Source: Okapia johnstoni (taxonomy: Eukaryota; Chordata; Mammalia; Artiodactyla; Giraffidae). From it: DNA of 64,000 nt. Positions within the stretch are counted from its first letter, which is position 1. Each line of letters starts with the position of its first letter. Positions 11,852-24,263 of the stretch are shown here, piece after piece. The notes beneath the pieces were generated by a model. The model saw only the letters and a list, made by a program, of their open reading frames with translations, was not told the origin of the DNA and did no database searches. Made by a program: the position numbers and the translations under genes. The stretch is from the NCBI GenBank assembly GCA_024291935.2, contig CM044310.1, forward strand, positions 83,946,713 to 84,010,712, read 5' to 3'.

Positions 11852-12714
11852 AACTGTGGGATCCCTGAAATTATACACTGGTGAGAGGGAAATCATGGTG
11901 GGTAGGTGGAGGCCTGCATCCTGCCTTTCAACTAAACCATGTGGCTGACGTGCACCCTGTCTACCCCTGGATTCAGCTCTGCTTTCAAATTTTAACAGGA
12001 TGTCAGAGAGGTCGTCAAAATGTCATGATTGATAAGGCATAATCAATCCCTTTCACTGGATGGGAATTATGCTGTTTTTTAAAAAGCACTTAGCATTTCA
12101 AGGGTTCTTTTACAGGTGTCTCCACAAATCTATGAAGCTACAAACTGTTTTTAGCAGTTGGAGACAGACTACTACTGCTTACAGGGTTGTATTCTTCCAT
12201 TCTGCTTCAGATTTCAGTCCAGCTGTTCTAGGATCTTTTATTTTAGAAACTGGAAAACCAGAGCTATTAATAGTCTGGCAGCTAATTTAAATCTGATAAT
12301 GTGCTGACACTTGGCTGCATACTTCAGCCCAGATGCTCGTGTGTACAATGTGTATTTATTTCCGTACAAATGTGTACATGCATATGTATAAATAACAGCA
12401 AATACTATAAAGTCAACACAATTTTTCACAGGGCCACCTGGGAGTTATTCTCTTTCTCATAAAGAGGACATTCTTTGACATGTAAAAATCATTTAGAAGG
12501 TGATTTAAACCTGCAGGTTCAGAGCTCAGAGTTATTAGACTATTGGAGGATTACACACAACTCTTTGGGTAGAAAAGAGATTCATTTAAAAACTACAGAA
12601 TTCAAGCTATAGAATCCCTATATTTCCCCTCATATACATTAAACCACACTCACTATTGACCATACATATACTACAATTTTCCTCTTATTGTTCATGTTAT
12701 TCCCTTTGTGTATC
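11852..12714. other. Stretch without gene or recognised repeat
   Basis: AT-rich single-copy-looking sequence. Short frames at 12060-12290 (plus) and 12238-12429 (minus) have no recognised relatives. Confidence 0.45.
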
Positions 12715-12915
12715 GGATGAGAGTTTGGGCTTTGGAATTATCCTTAGGTTCAAGTTCTAGCTCTGTAATTTTCTAGCTGTGTGATTTGCAGCAAATTACT
12801 CAGTAAACCAAGCTGTTCCCTCATGTGTACAGTGGTAACGGTCTCTTACACCAAAAGACTATTGCCAGGATCAAATGATATAATGCAAGTGAATACTTAG
12901 CACAATGGGCAAACC
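12715..12915 (+). repeat. MIR SINE
   Basis: Follows the MIR consensus in order: 'gagtttgggctttggaatta', the central core 'tagctgtgtgatttgcagca', 'ccctcatgtgtacagtgg', 'ggatcaaatgatataatgc', and 'gtgaatacttagcacaatgg'. Near full length, old. Confidence 0.78.
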
Positions 12916-13094
12916 TAACTTCTTGTGAGAGAAGTCAGATCAGAGGTTGCCCCATAGTGAAGGGTCACGGGGTGTTGCTTGGATAGGGGCATCAGGAAAC
13001 ATTCTAAGGTAATAAACATGTATATCTTGATGGGAGTCAGGATTGCATGGGTATATTTTCTCTAATAAATGGGAGGGAGTATTATTATAATTCC

Positions 13095-13611
13095 TTCCTC
13101 TCTATTGCTGCTGCTGTTGTTGCTCAGTCGCTCAGTCGTGTCCAACTATTTGTGACCCCATGGACTGCAGCATGCCAGGCTTCCCTGTCCTTCATTATCT
13201 GCCAGAGCTTGCTCTAACTCATGCCCATTGAGTTGGTGATGCCATCCAACCATCTTGTCCTCTGTTATCACCTTCTCCTCCTGCCTTCAACCTTTCCCAG
13301 AATCAAAGTCTTTTCCAATGAGTCGGCTCTTTGCATCAGGTGGCCAAAGTATTGGAGCTTCATCATCAGTACTTTCAATGAATATTCAGGGTTAATTTCC
13401 TTTAGGATTGACTGGTTTAATCTCCTTGCAGTCCAAGGACTCTCAAGAGTCTTCTCTAACACCACAGTTCAAAAGCATCAAATCTTCAGCATTCACCCTT
13501 CTTTATCCAACTCTCACATCCATACACGACTACTGGAAAAACCACAGCTTTGACTATATGGACCTTTGCCAGCAAAGTAATGTCAACAAATGATATAATG
13601 TTCCTCTCTAT
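13095..13611 (-). repeat. BovB LINE, 5'-truncated, with 11-bp TSD
   Basis: Reverse-oriented ~495-bp BovB 3' part (13106-13600). The 3' tail (rc of 'cgactgagcgact') is at the left and ORF2-derived sequence extends to 13600. Perfect copies of 'ttcctctctat' at 13095-13105 and 13601-13611 are the target-site duplication. Open frames within it are ORF2 debris on the minus strand or its complement. Confidence 0.9.
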
Positions 13612-15214
13612 ATCTAAATTCTATCCAGTTTTCAAACTTAGACACTATCTCCTCCATTAGACCTCTGATAGTTGCCCTAATCAGATGAGATCCCATTTTA
13701 GTTTGAACCAGCATTCCTATCTTTGCACTTTTAAGACAGGTTTAATTCTCCCTGGTGTTAAGGTCTATCTCTTTGTACATATCTCTCATCTTCATGACGT
13801 CAGCCCCCTGATGAGGCACATCAGAGTGATTTGGAGATCCTACATAGTACAGAAATACATTTAATCTTCATCTTCCCGTTAAATCATTGTAGAAAGAGTG
13901 AATTCACTTTAATTTTACTCATGGGACACGTGATATGGCCTTGAACCCCATATCAGAACCTCAGTATATTCATAATCATCCCCAAGATTTCTGTAATCAC
14001 AGTTCCCTTCTGGCTTTGGCTATGCATGTTGACTCTGTTACCTTGATCCAAACATAAAATTCCATGCTATTTTTTTTATAATTGACATGTGTACACATAT
14101 CTGTCCTAGATACACATGTGTGAAATAGACCTTCCTGAAGACTTGGGGAACAGGGTTGCAAAGAGGTAGGTCTCATATCACAGCAACGTCAAGAGCTTCA
14201 GACAAAGTCAGCCTGTTCTTAAATGTCTTTGCAGCCTCCCTGCCACCAGAGGTTTTACTTTGGCCCTTCACCTCATATAGCTGCCCAAACTTCTACCCTC
14301 ACCTTGTCTGTTCGCTCCTCTTTCCTCACAGAAACAGAAGCAAACATCTTGCTCTGCCTCAAGAAGAAAAGTTCAGCCATCATCATATTTTGCTCAAGCC
14401 CCAGCCAACTTCTGTGTTTTCAATCTCATCTTGAATTCTAGCACTTACTGCCATTATTTTTCCATATCACGCAGCTTCTCTCCACAGAATATTTTGGTGA
14501 TAGTTGTGAAGATCATTTCCATCCCCATTATAGAATGCACAAACAAAAGCAAGAAGGGTAGAAAGAATGAAATAAAACCAAAGGAAAGACTGATGGCTCC
14601 TTAAAAGAGATCACAGTGAGGAAACGGTAGCTGAGAAGCCCACCTCCCAAATCATCCATCTTATTTGCTACCAGCAGCAAAACCATACTGGAAGCATCAC
14701 CTTGAGCGGAAGAGATGAGAATCCTGGAGTTGAAAACAACTGAGTTGTTTCAATAGCCATTGAGGCCTTGAGAGTAAAATAAAAGCCAAAAAGAATCACT
14801 TTTATCTTGTGATAAGAAGACTTTTGCTAATGACCGAGAGGAAAGAATATATGTATTTGAAAAGATTTACCTAGAACAGGTAGGAATGAGGAGATAGTTT
14901 ACACATTCAAGAGACCTGTAAATTGGGTACAGCTGTGTGAACAGTGCACCAGACACGAAGGAATATTAACTACAAAATTCTTTGCTGTCTGCCAGAAACT
15001 GAGGGTGGAGTGGCCATCCCTCGTGGAAGCTTCCACCTTTATTGATGGCTGGCCAGATACCTCTATTCATTCCAACACCAGCCATTCCAAAACGATCTGT
15101 GTTTATTTAATTTATTAACTATATAATGAAATACTTAATATTGAGGACATATACCATGTTCTTGACACTGCATAAAATATAGAATGCAGTTAGGAAACGA
15201 GGGGAACTTAAAGA
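13612..15214. other. Stretch without gene; CRE-like palindrome
   Basis: No repeat recognised. A full palindromic TGACGTCA lies at 13795-13802 without other promoter signs. A 92-codon frame at 14156-14434 and an overlapping 72-codon frame have no recognised relatives. Confidence 0.4.
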
Positions 15215-15415
15215 CCAGTGGTTGTCAACCTTGACTGAACACCTATTTGGCCTTTCTAATTCTCTTTGAACTTATCCTGCTGGTTCTTTCGTTAATGAAT
15301 TGAATAAAATTTTGGCAGGTACTCACCTTATATTTATATGAGGATCCAGTTTTCAACTTTTGAAAATTATACTTTGACACCAGGTGATACCAATTGCATC
15401 CAAGATTGGGATTCA
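15215..15415. mobile_element. Possible hAT (MER-type) element remnant
   Basis: The left end 'cagtggttgtcaaccttg' and the right end, whose reverse complement is 'agcagtgaatcccaatcttg', look like the inverted ends of MER5/Charlie-type elements. The interior is too diverged to name and no clean 8-bp TSD is visible. Confidence 0.35.
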
Positions 15416-15537
15416 CTGCTCTACACAGAAGCCAAAATCCTGGGAGGCATCCAAAGAGAAATCACTGTTTTCTCAACACCAAGCAGAATGATTGGTGATC
15501 CCTGTACGTCTTTGGTGAATCACACCTCATAATAATA

Positions 15538-15758
15538 AAAATTAATGTTTACTGAGTGCTTACTATTGCCAAGCACTATTCTAAGAGCTTGACAAGCATT
15601 ATTAATGCTTTGTCATTACACAACCCTAAAATATAGATACTCTAACTTTCATCCCACTCTTACAGATAAGAGAACTGAGGCACAGAAAGTTTGAAGTAAC
15701 TTGTTCGTAGTCACATAGCTGATAAACGATGGAGCGTGGATTCACACCTGGGGAATGT
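15538..15758 (-). repeat. MIR SINE
   Basis: Reverse-oriented MIR with good agreement: 'tgtttactgagtgcttact', 'aagcactattctaagagctt', 'cagataagagaactgaggc', 'gtaacttgttcgtagtcac', then the head. Near complete. Confidence 0.87.
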
Positions 15759-17029
15759 GAACAGCCCACTTGGTATTGCCTGTGCCCTTCAAGACTGTCA
15801 TGCCACTCTTCAAAAAGGAATTGGAAAGATCCATCTTGAGAGTCATTTATCCAGATTCATGGAAGCCCTCATCTGGACACTTGAAATATTAAAAGAATCA
15901 AGGCAAGCCAAAAATTCATGATCTTATAACTGCTTTCTTTGGCAAAGCTAAAACTATCTCCTCAATTTTTCCCCAACCCCTCTATTAGGATTCATCCTCA
16001 TAAGGGCAGGTGTCCAGCATCCCAACATGAGTGCCTTATAAACAAATTCGATTATAAGCCAAACAGAAACCTTGATTGGTATCCAAGAGGAGACACAACA
16101 TCATATGGAAATTTGAAACCCTTGTCATATAATTCTGTGGATTCTCAAAGTGAAATAATAAAAATATAAAAAGAAAATTGGAGAAATATTTTAAATGCCC
16201 CCCTATTTTAAACTCATACCCAAATCGACATTTGGGCAGGTCCATCAAAAAGCACTTGGTGAGAAATCATCTGTGCACTAAGTGCTTTCATACCACGAGC
16301 AAAGGTCTGAATTGTAAGTAATATTGGCAAGAATAAGCTATAAGTTAAGATGCAAATCCAAATCGAGTGTGCGGTGTTCTGGCTTCAAGCCTGGTAATTG
16401 AATTTCCAGTTTATTATCCTTAATGTTTTTTAATGTGAGTTTGCAATTCAAGTCAAAATGGAAAGCTGCTCCTCCAAATCTTTCACCTGAAGCACTTCCA
16501 GGAACAATTTCTTTTCAGAATCAAGAGATGATTTTGGGTCAGGAGTATACCTTGTAACTTTTTCAAATTCTAGAAAAGTCTGTTCCAGGGATGCCCGAAA
16601 CCACGGATCCACTGAAGGACACTAAGCTGGAGACCAGGGATTCTAGACTCTGAATCTGACACTGGAGCTGCTTACAGAAATGGGAAAGCTAAATGCTGTG
16701 AGCTGGCTAAGAGCTAGGAATTCTAAGGGCCACACATGGGATATGGGGGCTGTGTTTCAAATGAAAGATGCTGCTTCAACGAACTTGGTTTGTCCCCACT
16801 CAACAGTCTGAGTCTTTGGTTCTAACAGCTGGACCTTATCAGAAACATACTCTTGCATTTCTTTTTGCCCCAAACTAGCCCTGAATCATGGCTGAAGACT
16901 AAATTGCCTTGAACAAGTCTTCTTAATGGAGAAAGAGGTTTATAGGTGTTAGCTATCTTATAGTGAAGATAATTACAAAAACAGTAACTATAAACCTACC
17001 TTAACGAGAGTTTATTATTTTGCAAGATA
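15759..17029. other. Stretch without gene or recognised repeat
   Basis: No family recognised. The part around 16230-16560 is free of repeats and AT-rich with TAATTG-type cores, and could be conserved non-coding DNA. Two 60-76-codon frames at 15736-15921 and 15939-16169 are unremarkable. Confidence 0.4.
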
Positions 17030-17250
17030 TATTCAGCTATATACATTATTTACCATAAAATGCAACTCATAATAGGCTTGGAAGGTAGGTGAGTTATTAT
17101 CCCCCAATTTCATGTAATAAAACTAAAGCTTAGAGACTTCACATAATTTTCCCAAGGTGATATAACTGGAATGGGAGCTGCGCTAGGATTCACATCCAAA
17201 TCCACCTGCTCTGAAGATTGCGTTCTTCATTACTAGGCTAAGGAACTGTA
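17030..17250 (-). repeat. MIR SINE
   Basis: Reverse-oriented and diverged: 'gtgagttattatccccca', 'taaaactaaagcttagaga', 'cccaaggtgatataactgga', then 'ggattcacatccaaatcc'. Confidence 0.7.
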
Positions 17251-17285
17251 GACTTTTGCTTTTCTTTTAAAATTACTTAAATGTT

Positions 17286-17334
17286 CTTATGTGTGTGAAT
17301 GTGTGTATGTCTGTCTGTGTGTGTATGTGTGTGT
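17286..17334. repeat. Interrupted TG/ATG simple repeat
   Basis: An imperfect tract of TG with TATG and CTG interruptions. Likely unstable in length. Confidence 0.85.
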
Positions 17335-18014
17335 AAAAAGAGTATGGAAAATAAAACAAAAATGTACCACAAGCCTGTTGCCTACACATGGACATGACAT
17401 GAAATTACAAGTGTAGTAGTAACATAAGATGAAAAGTAATAGATTTCACTAATGGTAAGTATTTGTACATTTTCTTACATATCCTACCAATAAAACAGCA
17501 TTCTGTATTGACTTGCAAAATGCATATATTTCCTCTTCCATATTTTGTTTTGTTTTTCTCCTCCATATTGTTCTTCATTCATGAGACAATCCAATATATG
17601 CAATTGTACCTTAGTTTTTCCTCTCACATATTATATCCTGGTGCTATTTTCCTATATGTATGTTTATGTATATAAATATATATATTTAAACATTTAGTAT
17701 TCTATTAACTTATTTAACTAGCTCCCAACAAGTTAATTGAGATTATATAATTTTTTTCTAATGAAAAAATTCAGTACAATGAATATTCTTAAGCACATCT
17801 TCTGATATAGTTCTGTGAGTATATATCCATAGTTCTGTGAGTATATAGCAGTCAGATATTTTTAGTCAAGGATCCTATGCATTGTTTAAAATTCCTGCAG
17901 ATATTGCCAAGTGTCCTTCTAAAGAGCTTGCATCAATTCACCCTCTCGCCACCAGACTCTGACTATTGCTTTTTACTGTGTCTGCTAACTTTCACATTCC
18001 TGTCACCCAGTGAT
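17335..18014. other. Stretch without gene; short tandem duplication
   Basis: AT-rich. At 17807-17825 and 17829-17847 the 19-bp word 'atagttctgtgagtatata' occurs twice, three bases apart. No repeat family recognised. Confidence 0.55.
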
Positions 18015-18115
18015 CCCACCAATGTTATGAAGCAGGTAGAATATGGGTGTCACCCTTGTTTCTAGCATGAGTCAAGGCTAGAACCCAGATGTTCTGATTC
18101 TAAGTACCGAACATT
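18015..18115 (-). repeat. MIR SINE fragment
   Basis: Text such as 'gtcaaggctagaacccagat' with a preceding 'atgaagcaggtagaatatgg' resembles reverse MIR. Short and diverged. Confidence 0.4.
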
Positions 18116-19973
18116 TTCTCGGACAAATTAACTTTAAAGATGCAAAGATAAATCGAAGGTTGGTACCCTCTCTTTCTACCTCTGACAGTTGGAGAGAGAA
18201 AATACAGTGGGGAATCTGTGGTTCAGAGCTCTGGGATAAAGGCTTTCACCAAGTTTGGCAGCTACTAAAACACCATTTACTTAGACTTTGGGGTTGAGCC
18301 ATAACCTTCTATTGTTCAAAGGCATTTTCCTTTGTAATACTTCCATGGAAAGAAAAAGGACTTGAAAGTTGTATTTATTAAAAAGCCCCAAAGGCATGTG
18401 AACATCCATTTATATTTTTCTTTTTTATAGAAAAAACAACATAGTTAAGTGTACATGAATGTCAAACATGTGGTTTATATTTCCTTTAAGATGCATGTGG
18501 GCTTTAAAAACTAATGGAAATACCTTAGGAGAAACACACTCCACAACATGGTGAATCTAAAATATATAGAACATTTGGAGCAGGTTGGTTCTTGTAGAGG
18601 AGATCTACTGACACTTTTTTACTTTTTACTCTGACACCTCACATGAGATTTCAAAGAGGGAGTCAGCTCTCTAAACTCAGGGCCCACCCCTGTTTGGGTT
18701 CATGACTTACAGAGATGTGAGATACTTCAAAGTTAAGAAGGCCATTACCATTTCTCCCTATCCATATAATGAACAGTTCTTCTGTTTTGGGAATCAGAGA
18801 AATGAAGACAAATTAGAGATAGCCTTGTCTTCAAGGAGCTTAAGTCCTAATAAGAAACTAGATGAGGAAAGAGATAACAAAAATGGAATGTGATAGGTAG
18901 AATAAAACATAGTCAGGACAGTACAGAGAGGAATGTTCACTTTCCCTGGGGTAAAGGAAGGGTGAGGGACGACATCCTAATGTCTTCCAATGTCATCCTA
19001 ATGACATCTACTCAGAGATGAGGAGGACGAACAGGAGTAGCCTGGCAAAGAGTTTACTGATGACATCATAGCACTGAAAGGCGCATGTCTAAGGGTAGAG
19101 GCGTGGGAAGCCTGGCTTTACAATGAATGCTGGTACTTCCATTTGAGTGAAATGTAGATTAGATTACGGAGGGACTAGTTAGCAAGAAGGCTAGAGAAGC
19201 AAGCAGGTGTCAGACCATGCTAAGGTGAACTTTACTGGGAAGAGCCAGTAAAGGGTTTGAAGGGGCAGAGTTTTGAGTTTTAGAAAGATTATTCTGTACT
19301 ATGTGTGGAAAACAGATTAGAGAAGAATAGTACTGAGGACAAGGAGGTCAATTAAGACTTGTTGCAGAAATTTCACAAGCAATTATGAAGACAGATAAAG
19401 GGACTAGCAGTAAGGACAGAGAGAAGGGAATGAATTCAAACGGTCTGGGTTGGGATGCCTAGGTGTGGTCAGGAGTAAAGGAAGAGTCCATGGTAACCGC
19501 TGGATGTAATACTTCAGCTTGGACATTCGACCTCAGGAATGGATGTTTAGTCAGCAATTGGATAAGAGGCAATATGGCCTATTGAAAAAGACATCCACAC
19601 TAATTTAATTTTCCTCTAAACAAAAATAGAAGGCAATAGAAATAGGACATATTAATGACTGTTCACATAAACTGTTAAAGGACTCAGATAATCCTTTAAA
19701 ATTAAGTATTAAGGACTCCCAGCAGACTTTAAAATGTAAGCAAAGGAATTTCTCACAAAAATTAAAGTTGACGATATCACACTCTGGACAGGATGTGAGG
19801 AAATGGTAACTTAGATTCACTTTGCTGGCAATTCATATTGATACAATCCATAAAATCTTACCTTTTTGTATAAACTTTAGAGGAACTCTGGTGTACAGGC
19901 ACATGTACAAGGATATTAACTGAATCGTTGATTTAAAAAATATTCAAAAGTGAATGGATAAAAATGGTGGTAT
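18116..19973. other. Stretch without gene; possible ancient repeat
   Basis: From about 18800 to 19560 the text ('cttcaaggagcttaagtcc', 'gaaagattattctgtact', 'ggacaaggaggtcaattaag') resembles an old, common mammalian interspersed repeat I cannot name. The rest is unremarkable. Confidence 0.35.
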
Positions 19974-20279
19974 ATTCATATACTGCTGCTGCTGCTGCTG
20001 CTGCTGCTAAGTCGCTTCAGTCGTGTCTGACTCTGTGCGACCCCACAGACGGCAGCCCACCAGGCTCTGCCATCCCTGGGATTCTCCAGGCAAGAACACT
20101 GGAGTGGGTTGCCATTTCCTTCTCCAGTGCATGAAAGGGAAAAGTGAAAGTGAAGTCGCTCAGTCATGTCCGACTCTTAGCGACCCCATGGACTGCAGCC
20201 TACCAGGCTCCTCCATTCATGGGATTTTCCAGGCAAGAGTACCGGAGTGGGGTGCCACTGCCTTCTCCATTCATATACT
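19974..20279 (-). repeat. BOV-A2 SINE with CTG tract and 11-bp TSD
   Basis: Dimeric BOV-A2 in reverse (19985-20268): a (CTG) tract at 19983-20008, then two Bov-A units joined at about 20125-20150. The flanks carry 'attcatatact' at 19974-19984 and 20269-20279. The CTG tract is the complement of the (AGC)n tail typical of this family and can vary in length between animals. Confidence 0.95.
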
Positions 20280-20506
20280 AGAAGCGGATAAATAGCAAAA
20301 AGATCATTTTAAGTGAAAAAATCAAATCGCTGAATGATATTAAAGCAATACACTGTATTACTTACGGATACTTATGTTAGCAGTAAATACATTACAGTAG
20401 ATATAAAAGAATATACAAAAGAAAGCCTAGGGACACCTAACTGATGGGGAAAGGATGGATATTGAAATGTTTCCAAAATGTCTGCTTTATTAAACCATTT
20501 ATTTAT

Positions 20507-20699
20507 TTTTTCAACCATTGCACCGTTGACATTTTGGAACAGATAATTCTTTGTTGAGGATTTTCCTGTCCATGGCAAGATGTTTACCAGCATCTCTGGC
20601 CTCTACATGCTAGAAACCAGTAGGACTGCCCTTCATCAACCATAAAAACATCTCAAATTGGCCCCTGGGGGCAAAACACCATTGCTTACAAACTGCTAC
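20507..20699 (-). mobile_element. MER20 hAT-Charlie element
   Basis: A second MER20: 'accgttgacattttggaac', 'agataattctttgttgagg', 'gatgtttaccagcatctctg', 'cccctgggggcaaaaca'. Both terminal repeats are worn. Same orientation as the copy at 2464. Confidence 0.82.
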
Positions 20700-20724
20700 T
20701 TTATTAGATTGATATTGCTTAGTT

Positions 20725-21115
20725 TTCTTTTTTAAATTAATTTATTTATTTTAATTGGAGAGTAATCACTTTACAATATTGTGCTAGTTTTTGCCATACA
20801 TTAACATGAATCAGCCATGGGTGTACATGTGTCCCCCATCCCGAACCCCTCTCCCACCTCCCTCCCCATCCCATCCCTCTGGGTTGTCCCAGTGCACCAG
20901 CTTTGGGTGCCCTGTTTCATGCATTGAACTTGGACTGGTCATCTATTTCACATATGGTAATATACATGTTTCAATGCTATTCTCTCAAATCATCCCACCC
21001 TTACCTTCTCCCAGAGTCCAAAAGTCTGTTCTTTATATCTGTGTCTCTTTTGCTGTCTCACGTATAGGGTCATCATTACCATCTTTCTAAATTCCATATA
21101 TATGTGTTAACATAC
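20725..21115 (-). repeat. Ruminant-type L1 3' UTR
   Basis: Reverse-oriented L1 3' UTR of the kind common in cattle: the left tail 'attaatttatttattttaat', then 'ttacaatattgtgctag', 'catgaatcagccatgggtg', a C-rich stretch, and 'ctttctaaattccatatat' at the right. Only 3' UTR remains, so a 99-codon plus frame at 20791-21090 is not a gene. Confidence 0.88.
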
Positions 21116-24100
21116 AGTTTTTCTTTTTAATATTTTAGAATAAGAGGGGTGGGAGAAAGAGTAGCACTCCTTTAGCTATTATTTTAGTCAACTATAGCAT
21201 GTGTTGGTGTTCAGCTACCAAGATGCATAAAATAGAACCCTATCCTCACGGGAATTCTTCATCTAGACAGATAAGGTAGTGTAGAGGCAAAGATGCCTCG
21301 GAGCGGGACAGATAGAGACCTGAGGATGGATCCAGGACAGAACCAAAGACAGGTCCTGACTCTGCCACAAATTAGCTATGAGCAGCTCAGCTTCTTCCAG
21401 TCTAAAGTAACTATTTTTCTTAAAGTGAGGTTTTCTCTCCTAGAACTCTAAAACATAGCAAGCATGCAAGAAAGAGTCATAATTATATTGCTCTTTGTTT
21501 TCATTATTACTTATATGCACATATGAATCATGTAAGACAGTGTCTACCTCCTCCTCAGCACATTTGCCTTTTTGTTGGTATCACAAGGAACAGGAGAGCA
21601 GCTTGCTCAGAGTGACTGCCTGTCAGATCACACAGTCTCAGCCAGCTTACAAACACCACCGTTTTGCAGTCACATAAGCATCAAAGTCAAGCAAAGGGGG
21701 AGAGAGGGCATGGGCCAAGCAACATGAAAAAGCTCACATGACTCATGACCCAGAAGTAGGTACTCAAGAAGTTCTTATATACTCACTTGTATTTTCATAC
21801 TCTTTATAAAATCTAAACCCCTCCTTGTATTTTCTCTCTTTTAATACTACTTAGATTTCCTTCAACACATTTGTAGGTCCTACAGGGCAATATCTGACCA
21901 CACCGCCCCTAAGTGCTGCCTAATTGCACTCTCAGATAAAAAAATGACATATTCTTATGTTATAGGAAATACTCTAGAGTCTTGGGAAAACTTGTCTGGT
22001 ACTTGAGCAGCCTTCCTTGGTAACAGTGCTCATACTAGTTGATTTTCTTCCAAATATGTGCAACATATATTACATTTTGTAATAAAACCTTTGTAAGAAC
22101 CAGAAATTTAGTTTCCATTATATCTTGTTTAACTATTCTTCACAAGCCATTATTGAATTCAGTAATGACAATATTGACATATATTACAGCTAGCTATATG
22201 CCACATCATTACATAGGACAAATAGCTACAGAGTTGCTCCAAAGGCTAAGAAAGGAGAGAATTCTTCTCTCTAGAGCAGAGTAGCCTCCAATCAGGGGCC
22301 AGTTTGGTGGAGGCGGAGGGCATTGATTGGTTTCAGGATGATTCAGGATGATTCAAGTGCATTCCATTTATTGTATACTTCATTTCTATCATTGTTTCAC
22401 CAGCTCCACCTCAGATCCTCAGGCGTTAGACCCCAGAAGTTGGGGATGCTTCTTCCTAGAGCAACCAAAAAGTCTAGAATAGAAAGGAAGCCTCTGAGTT
22501 GAACCACAGGGAATGTTTGTGATTAGGTTAAGCAGGAATACAAGACAGGCAGCCCCCGTCCGTGATGCAAGAACAAACATGCATCAAGGCAACGCAATAG
22601 AAAATAAGTTCTACTGAGGAAGAGAGTCCTCAGAGGAGAACTATGAATCTGGTTCTATCCAGAACATCATAACTACTTAATTAACCATTCAGCAATTAAC
22701 TGTGTAGCACCTAAACCGAATCTAGCACCTTGCTAGGTACTATGATATATATGTACCCGGGATCTTTCTATCACACCAAGGAAGAAACGAATAATTATGG
22801 AGTTGTCAGGATCAATTGATGGAAGGAAGACAGAAATGTGTATATTCTAGAAATGGAGTAAGGACTCCAGAGTGTACTTTGTATTACTCTAGTGCCATAT
22901 AGTGTCACAAGTATGACTCAAATATGTCATCTCAACTTGGCTCTGTTTGCTAACATATGAGTTTATATATCATCACTGCTTTGTAACTTCCTAGACAGAA
23001 CATGACCCAAGATGTACCTTCACCAACCTCCTCTTTCATCACAATTCATGGTTTCCAAGGACTGCCTCTGTCCTAATGTATGAGCCCAATTCACAGAAAT
23101 TACTTGTTTTTCAGAGTTCTTTTCATTTTTTGAAATACTCAGTATCACAGTGGCCTAAGGGAAAGCTATAAGAACAATCTGCATTGCTGCTAAATGATCT
23201 CATTCTCTGGGCTTTATCTGGGCTGCACATGCCTTTGATCTCATTTTAAAAACATCAAAACTCATTTAATTTACTTCTAAAAGTGAATAGGGCAATAGAA
23301 AAGGAACACATTAATGACTCTAAACATAACTTGTTAAAATTTTAACCCAGTTTATTATTTAATGTACTGTAAATCAAATTAATTACAAATATTGGTATTA
23401 CTATGTATGCATAATTAGTTTCTAATCTTTACCACTTTAACACAGTTAAGTTTCAAAAAAAGGCTTCTAAGTGCTATCTGAGCATATTTTAGACTGCTTA
23501 GAAGTAAACTATTGTAACTCATATGCATTCTATTCACATATAACTCTCTGACAGATCTCTTCTGATACATAATAATCCAGTGCCAATATGGATGGAAATA
23601 ATTTGGCCAGCACTTACCAGAAATGAAAATTAGTATCTGCTGAGAGATGACATTATTTTAAAGAAACACAACTTTCCAAGTCACTGTACTACAGCATATG
23701 GTTTTCAAAGGTCAAATTAATCCAAATTACAAAGTCAGTGTTCTGTTTGTATGAACTGAATTCTGTAACCATAAATTTAAATTAGTGCACTGTTAGATAA
23801 TATGGCACCCCAAATCTACCTTGCTGCTGGAGACTGAAACAAACCTTTGAGATTGAAACAAATGTCTTCATTCTACAGATGAGAATATATGGAACTATCA
23901 TAGAGATTTTGTCTTATCCAGGCCCCACTCATAGGAAAGCATGCCAACTCTAGAACAGTATTTGATCCTCCACGCCTCATGAACACTCCAGGTGTCCCTC
24001 TATGGCTTCCTATTATGCTACTGTGACACCAAAAAAGAGATGAGGTAGCATCCTCCCTGATGTGATTGATGGTTAAGGAACAGGATCATCTCTATGAGCC

Positions 24101-24263
24101 AGAGCTTGGAATTTCAACATCTTTAATTATCCTTTGTGAATCTTAAGAGGTTTTATATACTATTTTTTCTAAAATTTCCTGTTGATAGATAGTCCTTACA
24201 GAAGAAAATCTTAAATCATCAGTTAGCACTGTGGTAGAAATACTAGCAAAATAAAGAAAGAAT
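21116..24263. other. Long stretch without gene; weak repeat traces
   Basis: No gene or clear repeat. About 21265-21425 may be a worn plus-strand MIR ('cctgactctgccacaaatta'). 22680-22830 resembles an old unassigned repeat. At 22336-22360 the decamer 'caggatgatt' is doubled. Otherwise AT-rich single-copy-looking sequence. Confidence 0.4.
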
